From: Mycobacterium sp. ST-F2 | GTDB lineage: Bacteria > Actinomycetota > Actinomycetes > Mycobacteriales > Mycobacteriaceae | NCBI RefSeq assembly: GCF_001905655.1 | Contig: NZ_JMHT01000006.1 | Span: 106,771 to 170,770 of the forward strand | Direction: 5' to 3' | Length of the DNA stretch: 64,000 bases | In this document: positions 1 through 7,404 of the stretch, one piece after another | How positions within the stretch are numbered: position 1 is the stretch's first letter | How the letters are laid out: every line of letters begins with the position of its first letter | The notes under the pieces: generated by a model | What the model was told of the DNA's origin: nothing | Database searches by the model: none | Seen by the model: only the letters and a program-made list of their open reading frames with translations | Program-made: the position numbers and the translations under genes

Positions 1-3000
1 CGCCGGATATCCGGGAACGGGCTCCACCGCCCGCGTACGGGCCGGGTCGCCAAAAATATGCTCAGGGCCACGGTGGTCAGCCTCGAAACTCAGGCTGTCG
101 GCATTGCCGGTCAGGATGTGGCTGAAGTTGTCCAGCGATTCGGTGACCGGCGCATGAGGACCATCACGCAACAGAACAGGGTCACCATCGCTACCGATCT
201 GTTCTGTGGCGAAGTACCGCGTGTGCGGGTTGATTCCACCCAGATGCTCCGGCGAACGATATTGCGCCGTCAGGCGATTGGCCCCGAAGTCTCGCAGCGC
301 CGGATCGATGCCCTGCCCAATACCTGACATTCGGGTGAAGGCACGGTGCGCGAGGTCAGACACTCCCATCGCGACATTCGTGAGTGGACCGAAGTGGTTG
401 AGCGCAGCAACGAAGGTCTGCGCGCTGAAATTCTGCAGAAACGCTGCACCACGATTGGGAACCCCGCCGTAGTGCGAACCAGTCCAGGTGACGACGTCCC
501 TACTGGCCGAAGCCACATAGACATTGTCCGCGCCGATCCCGAAATCACTTGCATGCGTGAGTGGACCCGCACCAGGAGAGCCGAGCAACGTCACGGTACT
601 GACGTAATCGGCAAGCCTGCCGTCGACGCCGGCATGTGCGGTCGTGGTCGACCCGTAGGAGTGCCCGAACAGATGCACGTCCGGGCTCTCGGTGCGGGAC
701 CCAACGATGCCAGCAACGTCGTGAGCCAGGCGGTGACCACCCGCCTCGGCGAAGGCTTGAGTGGCAGTCTCCCGTCCGAGCTTCACCACGTTTCCTGACG
801 GAGCGTCATAGCCGATCCACGACACTACCGCTGTTTCCACGTCCCTTTGCTCATATTGAGCCCGAAGATAGTGATTCTCCGCGTTGTTGACGTTGAGCTC
901 GGCGCTCCGAATGGTGGTCGTGATTCCTGGGATGTGGACGGCAACAGCGGCAGCAGTGTCGAGATTGCCCACCACCACGGCGATGCGGCCATCGCCGTTG
1001 AATGCCATCGGATCGTAGGTGTATAGCTGCCGTGGTTTGCCGTTCTCGGGATAGCCGTACACGGCATCCCACGCAGCGTCCGCATTTCTCGTCCTCGAAC
1101 GCGTTTCGGCATCGCCCGAAAACAACGACGCGAGTCGCTTCAACCGCGAAGGTTTCAGCTGGTCGCTGCCGATGGGCGCGGGCCGGACGTTCTCGGCGGG
1201 GTCCGCGAGATGGTCTTGCATCTGCTGCGCTAACCGGCGTATATCCGTCTCGCCGTCGGGATGGCCCGCTGCCATGTCCTCAACCAGATTGTGCCGGTTG
1301 AGTTTGTCACGCACCTCTGCCGGAAGGCCGTCAAGATCACCGAGTTTCGTACGGTGCCCGGTCTGGATCTCGTGTGCGATGACGGCGTCACGCTGCGCCT
1401 GACTCAGGTTGTTCCAGTGATCGCGAACCTGTTGTGCTGCTTCGTGAACGTCATGCGTCTGGCCGTTGTCGGCATCGGTCCTGAGATTGGCCAGGACGTC
1501 GATGATCTGGCCGACCTCATGCGAATAATGTTGCGCCGCCGCGTCATTCTGTTGCGCGCGGTGCTCATTGTGGTCACTGGCGTCACGTGGCGGGTCATCA
1601 GGCGAATCATGAGGCGCGCCAATACGATCGGAGCCGTCTGACGATCCCGCTAGACTGTGGTCTCGGCCGTTTCCGGCCAGACTCCTTGATTCTGACGACT
1701 CAGCGATTCCGCGCGCGCCATCGCCCGTCTCGTCAGTCGTCCGGGCGGTTGAACGTGAAACGTCTGCTTGTTGATGGTCATCGGAAAGCGTTGGTTCGGT
1801 TCGGGAGGATCGGTCAGCGACTCCACTGTCATCTGATACTCGACCGTCGCGTCGTCCTCCAGAGTCTTGTCCATCGTGATTCTCCACCGATGCGGGTAGA
1901 TCGGTTCGCCCGCCTTGTTGCGCCCCGTCCGCTTGCCCTCTGAATGCATCTCGGCCACCATCGGCACCGGCAGGCTCGGATACACGTACACGTTCCCCGT
2001 CTGCGAGTCGATCACCAACCGCGCCATCCCGACCGTTGCTCCCGAACTCACCTGCTGCGGGGTCGGCACCTTCGTACATACCCATCCGTGCTCGAACGGG
2101 TACACGCGAAACGTCTCCGTCGGTGACATTTCTGCCAGGTAGGCCAGAGCTTGTTCCCTGGTTTCCAGTTCCGGCATTGTGCACTCCTTGTGGCGGGTCG
2201 ATGGGCGTGAAATGCAGATAGGTGGAGGCTCCAACCATCCACGCCGGAGGATGGTCAGATGTCAAGCCTTGCTGCGGATCCCACCAAACGGGAGTGTTGG
2301 CTCCCTCGGGATAGACGATGACCGTGGCATGTGAGCCATCGTTGACGGGGGTGCCGTCTTGGTTGTACAGGAATGCCCCGGTCGCCTCGTCAGTTCCGTG
2401 CCAACCGTTCACTACGAGTGCCGCGGATCCGGGTCCGAGACCTGCCACGTACTCGTGCAGCGCCGCGAACTGGCGTGCCATTGCATCGTTGATGGACTGG
2501 TTGGGAGTCGGATCACTGGGGAACTGCGCTGACCTCACCTCACTCGGGAATTCCAGAAGTCCACCGCCGAGCCAATTCTCGGCTCTCTGCAATCCACCTT
2601 GTTCGCCGGTGACATCGTCGATAACCCCAGGTGCCACCTCGTCGGGGAATCGCGGTGCCGACACGGTCGGGTCGCCGATAAACGACGACAGCGCCGACAG
2701 CGAGCAGTCCAGGCAGTTGTTCCGTCGACCGTCGACTTCTGTGCCACCGTCGTTGATGAGGTCCCCGTATGCGTTCGTACGCGGGTCAGCGTGTACCGCG
2801 TACGAACCGTCGGGATTGCGCAGTGCATTTTCCACCGCAGTCTGATGCGCCGGGTCTTCGACATTGGTCAGCTCACCAGGGCCGAAAATGCGTGCGTCCG
2901 ATGGGTTTCCAACAGGACCATGCGTGGCCGGCCCATCGGGTGTCGAACCGGCATCTGACGGACCGCCGTGCTGATTGTCCGGGCCGTTACCGGGCGTAGC

Positions 3001-4995
3001 TCCAGGCCGATCTGTCCGCGAAACACCTTGCGCCTCAGACGTCGTCACCCGAGGTTGCGCTGGTCCAGCCTGACCGGTCGCGCCACGTGAGGGGGTGGAA
3101 TCACCACCTGCTGTGGGCAGGACCGGAGCCACCGCGACGGGCGGGATAGTGCTATCGGCCGTAGGATCATGCTGCTGGCCGGTTTCGGATGTCGTGGCCG
3201 CCGCGTCCGATACGCGGGCGGCCGGCGCTCCGGCTGGCTTGGTTTGCGAGGCCGCAGTTGAGGTGCCCGACAACGACGGGCGTGCACTGCTCGTAGGCGT
3301 GGTGGTGGTTGGCGTCGTTGGGCCCGGCGTGGTCGACGACGACGTTGACGTCGATGTAGACGCAGCCGGGGTGCCGGTCGGTGCGGAACTCGTCGCGGCC
3401 GGCGTCGACATCGACGAACTCGCTCCTGCCGCACTTGGCGTCGATGACACCGCTTGCGGAGTCGAATGTTCCTGTGTTGTTGAGTGTTCCGTAGCGGCCG
3501 GCGCATGTGTGGCCGTATCGGAATGTGGTGCCGCTGGATCGTGCGTATTGCCCGATTGCCTGGTATCGCCGGAGTGCTGGCCGTTGTCATGCGGCTGCTG
3601 CGCGGTATCGGTCTGGGTGTGATTGCTCTGGCTCGAATGATCCTGCGGCCCAACGGGATCGGATTTGCCGTCACTGCGGGACCCACCACCATCGGGCCCA
3701 TCGGCAGCATGAGCGGAGTCCGACGGCCCCGACGGACCACCATCGCCACCGCTATGGGTCGGCCCGGAATCCTGCGCTCCGCTGTCACCGGGGCCGGCCG
3801 GTGCCGACGACGCGGCGGTATGCGAGGACGGGTCCGACGAACTGGTGGCATGCGGCGACCCGGCCGTACCATCCTGCGCTCCGGAAACACCCGCGTGACT
3901 GTCCGGCCCGGATTCAGAATTGGAAGTCGTTGTATTACTTGATGTTTGACTACTGCCGTTGTGTGACTGCTGACCGTTACTCGTCGAGCCGCCGGCGTCA
4001 TAGCTCGAACTGCCATTGCGGCTCGGCGCCGCCCCGTTGCTGTCGGGTCCACCAGCGTCCGGCCGCGCTCCGGTGTCGGTGGTCCCGCCGTGGCCCTTAC
4101 CGCCGTGTACACCTCCGGTCGCTGCGCTGCTGGCCGCACCACCGAAGATCGACAGCGCATCCAACTGGCCACCCGTGGCCAGGGTGCCCGCGACGTTGCC
4201 GGCCACCCCCGCGGTATACCCACTGATCGCGCCCTTGGTGATACCCGATGCCATGGAATTGGCATCCCCAAGCAGGCGCGAGGTCCCGGTGTGCACCGGC
4301 GCCGCGGCCGCACCACCAACCGCCGACGAAATCCCGACATTGCGGGCCTGGTCCCAGTCGATCCCATCACGATTGCCCTGGGCCACCTGGTAGCCCTGAA
4401 TGGCCAGCTCCTGACCCAGACCGACCACCGTCTCCTGCAGGGCTTCCTTGCCCATCTCCCGCAACAACCGGCGCACCGCCGTCTTCGTCAACGCCTGACT
4501 CAGCTTGCTGACCAGCTGGCGCAGCAGCATCGCCACCAACTGACGCACCGTCATGATGGTCGCGGCCTCGGTAACCGGAATCAGAGCCGTTGACGCACCG
4601 AAGGTTTCCGGAGCAGCGGCCAGTGCCCAGGCGATCTCCGCGGCAGCGATCGCCAACGAGGTCAAAATCTGCAGCTTGGTGTACTCGATCTCGGTGCCGG
4701 CACCGCCGGCCAGTTCACCCAACGCCGACATCGCCTCGGCGAGTTTGTCGACCGAATAATCCCCGTCGAACAACATGGCGAACTGTTGCTCGGCGGCGTC
4801 GGCGGTCTCGCCCATCAGCACCGACATGGTTTCCGAGCGCACCCGATTCAAATCGGGGACAAGATCACTCAGATCGCCGGCGGCATCACGCCAACAATCG
4901 GCGATGCGCCGCATCGCGTCCTCATCACCTTGCGGCCACTCCGACCCGGTGAGATAAGAAACCCACTGCAGATAACCGGGGATGTTGATCGTCAC
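1..4995 (-). CDS. CpnT-like polymorphic toxin with Tox-PL deamidase-like and DUF1023 hydrolase domains (C-terminus off the window)
   Basis: The frame is open from a GTG at 4995 to base 1, at least 1665 codons, so the stop is outside. Residues 1-230 resemble the N-terminal region of CpnT-type outer-membrane-channel/WXG toxins (starting TINIPGYLQWVSYLTGSEWP) and end in helical segments. About residues 280-650 are a Ser/Thr/Gly/Pro-rich linker. Residues 740-925 match the papain-fold Tox-PL family: Cys761 in RRNNCLDCS (second Cys764), His889 in SHATVIVYP and Asp906 in WWDPQ form a plausible triad, so a glutamine deamidase or protease acting on target-cell proteins is expected. Residues 1135-1665 contain a DUF1023 alpha/beta hydrolase with nucleophile Ser1446 in GHSYGS. 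The upstream WXG100-like gene ends 41 nt before it. Export by an ESX system is inferred. An immunity-like gene is nested at 1650-2177, so whether both effector domains belong to one polypeptide is open. Confidence 0.8.
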   Translation of the reverse strand, partial: MTINIPGYLQWVSYLTGSEWPQGDEDAMRRIADCWRDAAGDLSDLVPDLNRVRSETMSVLMGETADAAEQQFAMLFDGDYSVDKLAEAMSALGELAGGAGTEIEYTKLQILTSLAIAAAEIAWALAAAPETFGASTALIPVTEAATIMTVRQLVAMLLRQLVSKLSQALTKTAVRRLLREMGKEALQETVVGLGQELAIQGYQVAQGNRDGIDWDQARNVGISSAVGGAAAAPVHTGTSRLLGDANSMASGITKGAISGYTAGVAGNVAGTLATGGQLDALSIFGGAASSAATGGVHGGKGHGGTTDTGARPDAGGPDSNGAAPSRNGSSSYDAGGSTSNGQQSHNGSSQTSSNTTTSNSESGPDSHAGVSGAQDGTAGSPHATSSSDPSSHTAASSAPAGPGDSGAQDSGPTHSGGDGGPSGPSDSAHAADGPDGGGSRSDGKSDPVGPQDHSSQSNHTQTDTAQQPHDNGQHSGDTRQSGNTHDPAAPHSDTATHAPAATEHSTTQEHSTPQAVSSTPSAAGASSSMSTPAATSSAPTGTPAASTSTSTSSSTTPGPTTPTTTTPTSSARPSLSGTSTAASQTKPAGAPAARVSDAAATTSETGQQHDPTADSTIPPVAVAPVLPTAGGDSTPSRGATGQAGPAQPRVTTSEAQGVSRTDRPGATPGNGPDNQHGGPSDAGSTPDGPATHGPVGNPSDARIFGPGELTNVEDPAHQTAVENALRNPDGSYAVHADPRTNAYGDLINDGGTEVDGRRNNCLDCSLSALSSFIGDPTVSAPRFPDEVAPGVIDDVTGEQGGLQRAENWLGGGLLEFPSEVRSAQFPSDPTPNQSINDAMARQFAALHEYVAGLGPGSAALVVNGWHGTDEATGAFLYNQDGTPVNDGSHATVIVYPEGANTPVWWDPQQGLTSDHPPAWMVGASTYLHFTPIDPPQGVHNAGTGNQGTSSGLPGRNVTDGDVSRVPVRARMGMYEGADPAAGEFGSNGRDGAVGDRLADGERVRVSEPAGADGGRDAFRGQADGAQQGGRTDLPASVENHDGQDSGGRRDGRVSDDSGVADRSSRTEPTLSDDHQQADVSRSTARTTDETGDGARGIAESSESRSLAGNGRDHSLAGSSDGSDRIGAPHDSPDDPPRDASDHNEHRAQQNDAAAQHYSHEVGQIIDVLANLRTDADNGQTHDVHEAAQQVRDHWNNLSQAQRDAVIAHEIQTGHRTKLGDLDGLPAEVRDKLNRHNLVEDMAAGHPDGETDIRRLAQQMQDHLADPAENVRPAPIGSDQLKPSRLKRLASLFSGDAETRSRTRNADAAWDAVYGYPENGKPRQLYTYDPMAFNGDGRIAVVVGNLDTAAAVAVHIPGITTTIRSAELNVNNAENHYLRAQYEQRDVETAVVSWIGYDAPSGNVVKLGRETATQAFAEAGGHRLAHDVAGIVGSRTESPDVHLFGHSYGSTTTAHAGVDGRLADYVSTVTLLGSPGAGPLTHASDFGIGADNVYVASASRDVVTWTGSHYGGVPNRGAAFLQNFSAQTFVAALNHFGPLTNVAMGVSDLAHRAFTRMSGIGQGIDPALRDFGANRLTAQYRSPEHLGGINPHTRYFATEQIGSDGDPVLLRDGPHAPVTESLDNFSHILTGNADSLSFEADHRGPEHIFGDPARTRAVEPVPGYPA
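1650..2177 (-). CDS. Probable immunity protein (YrhB/Imm35-like), nested out of frame inside the toxin ORF
   Basis: The product is 175 aa. The ATG at 2177 has a clear AAGGAG site 6 nt upstream, and the frame differs from the enclosing toxin. In a sampled row (1981-2040) third positions in this frame are GC in 18 of 20 codons, against 8 of 20 for the toxin frame, so this frame carries the coding signature. The first half (around EHGWVCTKVP and GMARLVIDSQTGNVYVYPS) recalls the YrhB/Imm35 immunity fold, in which a GW motif precedes a strand pair with a conserved Val-Asp-x-x-Thr-Gly. No signal peptide is seen, so it should act in the cytoplasm. Its position directly after the Tox-PL domain is the usual toxin-immunity order, so it probably neutralises that domain. 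The family name is tentative; that the gene is real is more secure. Confidence 0.65.
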   Translation of the reverse strand: MPELETREQALAYLAEMSPTETFRVYPFEHGWVCTKVPTPQQVSSGATVGMARLVIDSQTGNVYVYPSLPVPMVAEMHSEGKRTGRNKAGEPIYPHRWRITMDKTLEDDATVEYQMTVESLTDPPEPNQRFPMTINKQTFHVQPPGRLTRRAMARAESLSRQNQGVWPETAETTV

Positions 4996-5036
4996 GCAAG
5001 ATCCCCGAGCCCGTTATCGATCACATCGACGGGGAG

Positions 5037-5333
5037 CTACGCCTGGTCCTGAGATTCCAGAGTATCGGCCGCGGTGCGCAGACCTTCTGAATAGTCATCG
5101 AGCAGGCCGGTTTTGGCGTCAATCGAGCCATCGACCCACTCGAGCTGAGCGAGATACCCACTGCCGCCGTCAGCGAACTGGCTACCGATCTTGTCATCAC
5201 CCCACGCCGCCCCCTCACCGGAGAGCTTGCCGTGCAGCGACGAGAGAACGCCTTTCATCCGCGAACTGACGTCCGCCAGATGATCCGAAGTCGACCGCAA
5301 CCCTTCCGGTGTCACGCCCAGTGGTTGGCTCAT
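5037..5333 (-). CDS. WXG100-like ESX secretion partner
   Basis: A small helical protein of 98 aa with AWGDD followed by IGSQFA in the middle, the turn typical of WXG100-like partners encoded beside CpnT-type toxins. I prefer the second ATG (5333): AGGGG lies 6 nt before it, whereas the first ATG (5339, two residues longer) overlaps the stop of the preceding gene in an ATGA arrangement. The C-terminal helix SEGLRTAADTLESQDQA ends the protein with no further domain. Its position between the YbaB-like gene and the toxin matches esxF/esxE-cpnT organisation. The likely role is to pair with the toxin N-terminus for export through an ESX channel (inference). It has no residues suggesting enzymatic activity. 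Confidence 0.75.
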   Translation of the reverse strand: MSQPLGVTPEGLRSTSDHLADVSSRMKGVLSSLHGKLSGEGAAWGDDKIGSQFADGGSGYLAQLEWVDGSIDAKTGLLDDYSEGLRTAADTLESQDQA

Positions 5334-5335
5334 CG

Positions 5336-5812
5336 TCATCCCCTCACAGTCGGGTTGTAGGACGTGTGGTCATCCCAGCCGTCGTCCGGGGAAGGCGAGG
5401 GCGCCTTCACATCGGGGTCCGGAAGCTTCATCGTGACATCGTTCATCAGCTCCCGGAAGTCGGGAGCGCCGTCCACGATGTCGGACAGCGAGGGGAACTT
5501 CTTACGCCGCTCGTTCAGCGGCACCAGCAGCTCGGCCGAACGCCGCCCCACTTCCTGGGCCGCCGCCTGCGCAGCCTGGGTGACGTAACCGCCGAGGTCA
5601 GCGAAGTCGAATTCGTCCAGGTAGGCCTCGTCGATCACTGTCCGGGTGATCAGCCCCTGGGCATTCACCGTGACCTCGACAGTCCCGTCAGCCACCGCGG
5701 CGTGCGCGGTGAGTGCGGCGCGCTTCTTCTGCATGACCGCCAGGTCAGCCATCTGCTCCTGGGCGAGCGCCAGCACCTCAGCCAGCTCATGCCGAGCCGC
5801 GTCGTTGCTCAC
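5336..5812 (-). CDS. YbaB/EbfC-family (EspL-like) protein
   Basis: The product is 158 aa from a GTG at 5812 with an excellent GGGGAGGGG site 6-7 nt upstream; longer starts are unsupported. Residues 1-110 show the YbaB/EbfC pattern: an N-terminal helix (LAEVLALAQEQMADLAVMQ), a strand pair around GTVEVTVNAQGLITRTVID and a long C-terminal helix. The last 25 residues are Pro/Asp-rich and disordered. The fold is known from nucleoid-associated proteins and, in ESX loci, from EspL. Here it is translationally coupled (ATGA) to the WXG100-like gene and sits in the toxin operon, so an accessory or chaperone role in toxin export is likelier than DNA binding. That role is inferred from context. Confidence 0.75.
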   Translation of the reverse strand: MSNDAARHELAEVLALAQEQMADLAVMQKKRAALTAHAAVADGTVEVTVNAQGLITRTVIDEAYLDEFDFADLGGYVTQAAQAAAQEVGRRSAELLVPLNERRKKFPSLSDIVDGAPDFRELMNDVTMKLPDPDVKAPSPSPDDGWDDHTSYNPTVRG

Positions 5813-5965
5813 CAGGTACCCCTCCCCGGATACGCACCGCAACCCCCTGTGGCACGGCGCACCGTCGATTCTGGCAGAACGCCGGATGAGCCGCCACCGT
5901 CAATAACCGAATCCCGCGCTTGCAGTACCCGCTTGATCCGAGGTTGCCATTGATCCGTTGAGGCT

Positions 5966-6439
5966 TCACCACGGCTCGGGAACCGCTATGTCGCACACAC
6001 GCAGTGCGCCATTCGCAGGAGACAGCGAGAACACTCGGCCACCGTATCCGGCGCCCGGAGAGCGAAAGAACACCGGCAACTTCCACGTATCACCATCACG
6101 CTCAAACGAACCCGTCGTGACTGCGTCGATATGGGTGAGCGATGGGTCCGGTTCTTCACTGCTGAACGGAATCGACATCTTCCGCGCCGGACGCTCGCAC
6201 GAAAGTGCCTGCAGATTGGGCACATTCCGGGCGTTTAACGCGCCGATCCAGGCTCGTACGGTGCTTTCCGCCGCGTCACGTGCTTGCTGATCGCTCATCG
6301 ATGAACTCATCGACATTGGCCGTACGGTTGGGTGCGGGCGCAGCATCCACCACAAGGATCCAGACAGCAGCGCAACCGACACCGCCGCAACAACCACCCA
6401 AATCGTAAGTGGAACACGTGAACTCAGTCGATTAGCCAC
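5966..6439 (-). CDS. Membrane-anchored small extracytoplasmic protein
   Basis: The product is 157 aa: a short basic N-terminus, one transmembrane segment at about residues 12-33 (TIWVVVAAVSVALLSGSLWW) and an extracytoplasmic domain of about 110 residues. The domain opens with a helix (DQQARDAAESTVRAWIGALN) and carries two Cys (in LSCERP and VCDIA) that could form a disulfide. The layout recalls the NTF2-like domains of mycobacterial single-pass proteins. It starts 1 nt after the stop of the upstream gene 6441-7235, which has the same layout, so the two probably form a pair. A structural or accessory role in toxin export or assembly is guesswork; no catalytic motif is visible. A gap of about 150 nt separates it from the YbaB-like gene. 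Confidence 0.6.
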   Translation of the reverse strand: MANRLSSRVPLTIWVVVAAVSVALLSGSLWWMLRPHPTVRPMSMSSSMSDQQARDAAESTVRAWIGALNARNVPNLQALSCERPARKMSIPFSSEEPDPSLTHIDAVTTGSFERDGDTWKLPVFFRSPGAGYGGRVFSLSPANGALRVCDIAVPEPW

Positions 6440-6440
6440 A

Positions 6441-7235
6441 CTAGCCCCCGCACAGTTTCAGCTGACCGTTCTCACGTGTGAAAACGAAAGTCCAGATGAA
6501 GTAGCCCTCTTTGCGGCTCTCGATCTGCTGCGCCGCCGCAGCCGAAAGCGCGTGCCCGGTGTAGTACACCTTGATCTGCGCGGTCCCGCCGTTGTCTACG
6601 AAATCGGTGAAACCTTCGATGCGAACCTTCGCGTCGCGGAATGAACCCGACTCGGCATTCGCCAGTTCCAGGGCAACTATCCCGTTCGGCGCCGAGCACA
6701 CGAGCTGCCGCAGAAAGGCCGGATCGGCACTCTTTTCGTTGTCGTACCATCCGCGGACCAGTTGTTCAGCCTCAGCCTGAGCATCCGACACCGGCGGCGC
6801 AACCTCGACAGGAATCTGCGGCGGGGAACGGAACACGGCCACCAATGAGATAACTGCGGCGGCCGTGAGGCAGACCGCCGAAAACGCGATCAGCAGCGCA
6901 CGCGCACGCTGCGGCGGCTTGCGGGAGTCAAGGTCAAGCACAGCGGGCACACCGGGATCGATATCGATTCTGAGTCGTGCCCACGGCTCAGAAGGCGGGC
7001 GAAAACCACGGACCAGTGCGGTGGCGCGGTCAGGGATCTGCAGCCAATGTGAACCCTGCGCCGTAACGGCAAACGCCTCGCCGCGGCCCGAGGGGTCGAT
7101 TTCGGCCCGAATGTGAATCCAGGCCGGTGGAGCCAACGGAATGAGCTCAGCAGACAGGGCATCGGCGAACACTCGAGCATCGGGTGAATCGGCCCCCACG
7201 TGCGTCGCACCAGGTGTCGAGCGGTCGTCAGGCAT
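6441..7235 (-). CDS. Membrane protein with cytoplasmic domain and NTF2-like external domain
   Basis: The product is 264 aa if started at the ATG at 7235; the frame stays open upstream but would overlap the divergent gene at 7405, so the shorter start is preferred. Residues 1-130 are a soluble region containing SHWLQIPDRATALVRGF, residues about 140-165 are a transmembrane segment, and the outside part (LVRGWYDNEKSADPAFLRQL to the end) resembles NTF2-like/Rv0361-type domains with two Cys near LVCSAP and LKLCGG. It is the first gene of the toxin operon and is paired with the shorter single-pass protein 5966-6439. It may couple a cytoplasmic event to the envelope. No enzyme motif is seen and the function is unknown. 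Confidence 0.6.
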   Translation of the reverse strand: MPDDRSTPGATHVGADSPDARVFADALSAELIPLAPPAWIHIRAEIDPSGRGEAFAVTAQGSHWLQIPDRATALVRGFRPPSEPWARLRIDIDPGVPAVLDLDSRKPPQRARALLIAFSAVCLTAAAVISLVAVFRSPPQIPVEVAPPVSDAQAEAEQLVRGWYDNEKSADPAFLRQLVCSAPNGIVALELANAESGSFRDAKVRIEGFTDFVDNGGTAQIKVYYTGHALSAAAAQQIESRKEGYFIWTFVFTRENGQLKLCGG

Positions 7236-7404
7236 CGAATCAATGTCTACCCCAAGTCCGAATGAACCGCCAGCACCCCGCTTTACGCGCAATTGCCCAT
7301 GACACCGGTCCTTGCTCCTGCAGCGCGGCATGTTGATTAGGCTTGAAGCGTGAGCAGAACAAGCGACTGGGATGCTCCCTTCCACGCAGGCAGGACGGTA
7401 GCCC
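7236..7404. promoter_or_regulatory. Divergent intergenic region, toxin operon versus KAS-III-like gene
   Basis: These 169 bases separate two divergent transcription units and must hold promoters for both. I see no strong -35/-10 pair and no palindrome. A 20-codon ORF, GTG 7350 to TGA 7412, ends across the TTG start of the next gene and could be a leader peptide or chance. Confidence 0.35.

Noticed and set aside
1404..1622. A separate start for the DUF1023 part near the immunity stop
   Set aside because: The ATG, GTG and TTG codons there are in other frames; none is in the DUF1023 frame before its core.
3045..4370. A 441-codon Arg/Pro-rich frame on the minus strand
   Set aside because: It is a different frame of the toxin linker; the toxin frame continues through it with domain sequence on both sides.
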